A stretch of 6,472 nucleotides of DNA from an uncultured Ruminococcus sp. (GTDB taxonomy: Bacteria; Bacillota_A; Clostridia; Oscillospirales; Ruminococcaceae). A program made the position numbers and the translations under genes. The DNA is taken from contig CAMYYQ010000064.1 of NCBI GenBank assembly GCA_947303535.1, positions 1 to 6,472 on the forward strand, given 5' to 3'. Of the stretch, positions 5,908-6,472 are shown piece after piece. The notes under the pieces are model-generated. The model ran no database searches. It worked only from the letters and a program-made list of their open reading frames with translations, and was not told the origin of the DNA. Numbering within the stretch: the stretch's first letter is position 1; the number at the start of each line of letters is the position of its first letter.

Positions 5908-6049
5908 GATATAAAAAAATTTTTTTGATTTTTGTGTTACACTTGCGAAAGTTTTTGCAAGTAAGGTTTATGAAAGCACACAGAACCTGACAAACAGGTT
6001 TCTCCGATCGGACGCTTTATATAAACAAAATCCACCAAAGAGGTGGTAA
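5896..6049 (+). repeat. Duplicated leader, copy 1 (upstream)
   Basis: This first unit of a tandem repeat runs from the terminator's right arm to a ribosome-binding-site-like AGAGGTGGTAA (6039-6049). Contents in order: A7T7 (5913-5926); a 50-nt core (5931-5980) identical to 6083-6132; hairpin ACTTGC/GCAAGT (5941-5962); a possible stem GTTTAT-g-AAAGC (5966-5977) with GCTTT-at-ATAAAC (6014-6026); and CCGATCGGACGCTTTATA (6004-6021), also identical to copy 2. Inside the second stem this copy alone has AACCTG/CAGGTT (5984-6000). The ribosome-site-like sequence pairs with CCACC (6032-6036) and has no start codon after it. It may be an RNA leader or regulatory DNA. Confidence 0.85.
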
Positions 6050-6188
6050 GCGAACTTTTTTGATAAAAAAATTTTTTTCGATTTTGTGTTACACTTGCGA
6101 AAGTTTTTGCAAGTAAGGTTTATGAAAGCACAAAACAAACCGATCGGACGCTTTATAATAAACCCAAAAACTCAGAAGAGGTGGTAAT
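6050..6188 (+). repeat. Duplicated leader, copy 2 (adjacent to the sigma factor gene)
   Basis: The second unit has A7T7 (6065-6078), the identical 50-nt core (6083-6132), the ACTTGC/GCAAGT hairpin (6093-6114), and the stem GGTTTAT-g-AAAGC (6117-6129) with GCTTT-ata-ATAAACC (6150-6164). The shared CCGATCGGACGCTTTATA lies at 6140-6157. Its apical loop is 16 nt shorter than in copy 1 and lacks the AACCTG hairpin. AGAGGTGGTAA (6177-6187) is the real ribosome binding site of the sigma gene. I found no convincing sigma-A promoter; TGTTACACT (5935-5943 and 6087-6095) is a weak extended -10 candidate without a -35. The structure matches no riboswitch class I know. Confidence 0.85.
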
Positions 6189-6472
6189 ATGACAGATAAT
6201 GAATACCGTACTATGTACGAAAGGTCGCCGCAGGGAGCTCAGACTGCTCTGTTCGACGAGTATCTCAAATATGTATATGCTATAGTTTACAATAAACTCA
6301 GAAGCTGCGGAAGCCGCGAGGATATAGAGGAATGTGTGGGAGATACTTTCTCCGCAGTATTTATAAGCTATGACAGAGAAGGAAAATTCGACGGAGACCT
6401 TAAAGGCTTTATAGGTACTGTTGCAAGCAGAAAGGCTATACAGATGTTCCGAAAGCTTTCTTCCAAAAGCAA
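6189..6472 (+). CDS. ECF-like sigma-70 family RNA polymerase sigma factor, 5' part only
   Basis: The reading frame is open from ATG 6189 to the window end, giving 94 codons and no stop. ATG follows AGAGGTGGTAA closely (GAGGTGG at 6179-6185, short spacing). Residues 18-90 look like sigma region 2: helix ALFDEYLKYVYAIVYNKL (20-37, region 2.1), DIEECVGDTFSAVF (45-58, region 2.2, core polymerase binding), then FDGDLKGFIGTVASRKAIQMF (67-87, regions 2.3/2.4, promoter melting and -10 recognition). The spacing suits an ECF-type factor, which would direct polymerase to a small regulon. Region 4 and any anti-sigma factor lie beyond the window. The unusual duplicated leader suggests special control, possibly autoregulation; that is inference. 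Confidence 0.88.
   Translation, partial: MTDNEYRTMYERSPQGAQTALFDEYLKYVYAIVYNKLRSCGSREDIEECVGDTFSAVFISYDREGKFDGDLKGFIGTVASRKAIQMFRKLSSKS

Noticed and set aside
6060..6115. Possible 18-codon leader peptide (TTG start) after the ghost ribosome site
   Set aside because: It uses a TTG at about 13 nt from the site, the codons come from the A7T7 tract and the palindrome, and the equivalent frame in copy 1 has no ribosome site.
5896..6188. CRISPR array
   Set aside because: There are only two repeat units, they are far too long, and they are directly adjacent without unique spacers of uniform length.
5896..6188. Known riboswitch (c-di-GMP, TPP, SAM, fluoride, preQ1, c-di-AMP)
   Set aside because: The conserved cores of these classes, as I remember them, are not present; only a covariance search could exclude remote members.
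1..6472. tRNA or rRNA genes, insertion sequences, phage attachment sites
   Set aside because: I looked on both strands and saw no cloverleaf with a TTCGA-type arm, no transposase reading frame and no flanking target duplications.

Overview
The window looks like chromosomal DNA of a low-to-mid-GC Gram-positive anaerobe of the Clostridia, most like Ruminococcus/Oscillospiraceae. This is inferred from codon style (many ATA isoleucine codons), AGGAGG-type ribosome binding sites, repeated TGTTATAAT extended -10 promoters, intrinsic terminators, and small intergenic hairpin repeats ending in CTACA. I ran no database search, so the genus is an inference.

Layout. Positions 1-33 are the terminator of a gene outside the window. 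A debris-like intergenic stretch with two hairpin repeats follows. A monocistronic gene (294-1256) encodes a cysteine-rich protein with a weak resemblance to the U32/UbiU-UbiV family, with its own strong promoter and terminator. Next is a tight panB-panC-panD operon (1431-3514), ending in a strong terminator at 3526-3551. It makes pantoate, beta-alanine and pantothenate, the coenzyme A precursor; panE is not in the window. A second debris-like gap (3552-3752) separates it from a minus-strand pair read from a promoter near 5169-5197: acylphosphatase (4871-5140), then a membrane protein (3753-4865) joining a cytochrome-b-like bundle to a flavodoxin-like domain. Divergently transcribed from the same gap is a stand-alone HD hydrolase (5284-5883) of the RelA/SpoT hydrolase type. 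The window ends inside an ECF-like sigma factor gene (6189 to beyond 6472).

Two places deserve attention. First, the 305 bp between the HD gene and the sigma factor gene hold a tandemly duplicated leader of about 150 and 139 bp. It has a perfectly identical 50-nt core, conserved potential stem-loops, a changed apical loop and a duplicated ribosome binding site without a start codon in the upstream copy. This could be tandem structured RNA or tandem regulatory DNA. Second, the membrane flavodoxin has two His pairs, each spaced 14 residues apart on two helices (the classic di-heme layout). A five-helix topology by the positive-inside rule puts the flavodoxin-like domain outside the cytoplasm, and that domain carries a DAVSGAS sequence resembling the covalent flavinylation motif. 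The remaining genes are ordinary.
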